Source: Alphaproteobacteria bacterium UBA6038
GTDB taxonomy: Bacteria > Pseudomonadota > Alphaproteobacteria > Micropepsales > Micropepsaceae
NCBI GenBank assembly: GCA_002429315.1
Contig: DIZC01000066.1
Span: forward strand, 1 to 22,687
Length of the DNA stretch: 22,687 nucleotides
Direction: 5' to 3'
A model generated the notes under the pieces. It was not told the origin of the DNA, searched no databases, and worked only from the letters and a program-made list of their open reading frames with translations. Within the stretch, counting starts at the first letter, position 1. Each line of letters starts with the position of its first letter. Shown here one piece after another: positions 22,217-22,687 of the stretch. The translations under genes were made by a program, and so were the position numbers.

Positions 22217-22667
22217 TCGCGCTTAATTGAACGCTAATGGACTCGACCAAATGCGGTCAAGGCAGCCAGCCAGCACGGGGAGGCGGAATAGAGGAAGGGC
22301 GGAATTCTCGCATCGGCGCATTTCCGCCATGATGCATTCCCAGCATCGGTTGAGGCCGCCAACGTGGTTCTGGAATGCTTTCACCGGGATCGATTGAAAC
22401 GAGACGACACTGCAAAAAAGTGGAACAGATAGAGGAGCATAGCTGCATCGATGATCGGGAACCGTATACCAGGGAGAGGGTTGCCGACGGCGTGCGCAGG
22501 AGAGCCTGCATCGGTCGCGTTTCCCTGGGGTCGCGCCATGACGAACGGCGGGCTGACGGCGGTGGGGGCAGGCGGCTGCGCTATCGAGACGCTGGACCGG
22601 GCCGGAAATCCATGGTTACGATGCATCAAAAGAGAGCTAAACGCGCGCCGTACCGGCGGGCGGCGGG
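22217..22667. other. No supported gene upstream of btuB
   Basis: This stretch holds the presumed btuB promoter (about 22230-22260, minus strand). Short frames exist on both strands, including a minus-strand frame with one hydrophobic segment (FPIIDAAMLLYLFHFF, 22381-22629), but none has a ribosome site and family features. A GGAAC-N16-GGTT match lies at 22458-22482 (plus) without a convincing gene after it. Confidence 0.4.
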
Positions 22668-22687
22668 TGGGGGGGGGGGCGGGGGGG
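22668..22687 (+). other. Terminal G-run at the window end
   Basis: The last 20 bases are almost pure G, following a GGCGGGCGGCGGGT stretch. This is typical of a contig end or a poly-G read artefact and should not be taken as real until checked. Confidence 0.6.

Noticed and set aside
22458..22482. GGAAC-N16-GGTT motif near the right end
   Set aside because: It differs from the consensus by one base and no supported gene follows before the window end, so it may be chance.
22381..22629. Minus-strand frame with one hydrophobic segment upstream of the btuB riboswitch
   Set aside because: A CbtB-like cobalt protein was considered because of the B12 context, but the conserved His motif and a ribosome site are missing.
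1..22687. CRISPR arrays, tRNA or rRNA genes, intact insertion sequences
   Set aside because: No regularly spaced repeats, no tRNA or rRNA conserved segments and no transposase frame were seen on either strand.

Overview
The window looks like chromosomal DNA of an alphaproteobacterium. Lines sampled by eye run at about 60-66% G+C. Lineage markers are ChpT (histidine phosphotransferase), a DUF1134/EipA envelope protein, two TonB-dependent receptors, and promoter-like motifs of the alphaproteobacterial general stress sigma factor type (EcfG/SigT). Order or genus cannot be fixed from the sequence; a Caulobacter- or Rhizomicrobium-like relative is a guess. The right end is a G-run, so it is probably a contig end.

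Layout. 1-776: 5' part of a TonB-dependent receptor (minus), cut by the window edge. 1040-2959: a TetR regulator divergent from a PF10118 metal-dependent hydrolase overlapped by a DUF2147 protein; a perfect palindrome at the tetR start overlaps a consensus -35 box for the hydrolase. 3117-4202: an M23 peptidase of clearly lower G+C, probably acquired. 4565-7071: FAD amine oxidoreductase and MFS exporter, translationally coupled, divergent from a periplasmic cyclophilin (7111-8013). 8027-8627: a BrnT toxin with an XRE-type antitoxin. 8624-10531: an AI-2E family permease with a long C-terminal cytosolic domain. 10678-11619: secF without secD. 11622-12618: EipA/DUF1134 and a small two-helix membrane protein.

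12615-16482 is the most unusual part: a cluster of very small genes on both strands. Five encode a helical hairpin family (called A here), three encode a beta-rich family (B), one is an unrelated 65-residue protein, and one is a MEDS-domain sensor-like protein. GGAAC-N16/17-(C/G/T)GTT motifs lie directly upstream of four of these genes, and one more lies upstream of secF. I propose a stress-regulated locus of paralogous microproteins.

17153-19961: cysQ divergent from a chpT, CheY-like and cheR signalling run. 19964-22216: btuB preceded by a cobalamin riboswitch and a hairpin that buries its ribosome binding site. 22217-22687 holds no gene I can support.
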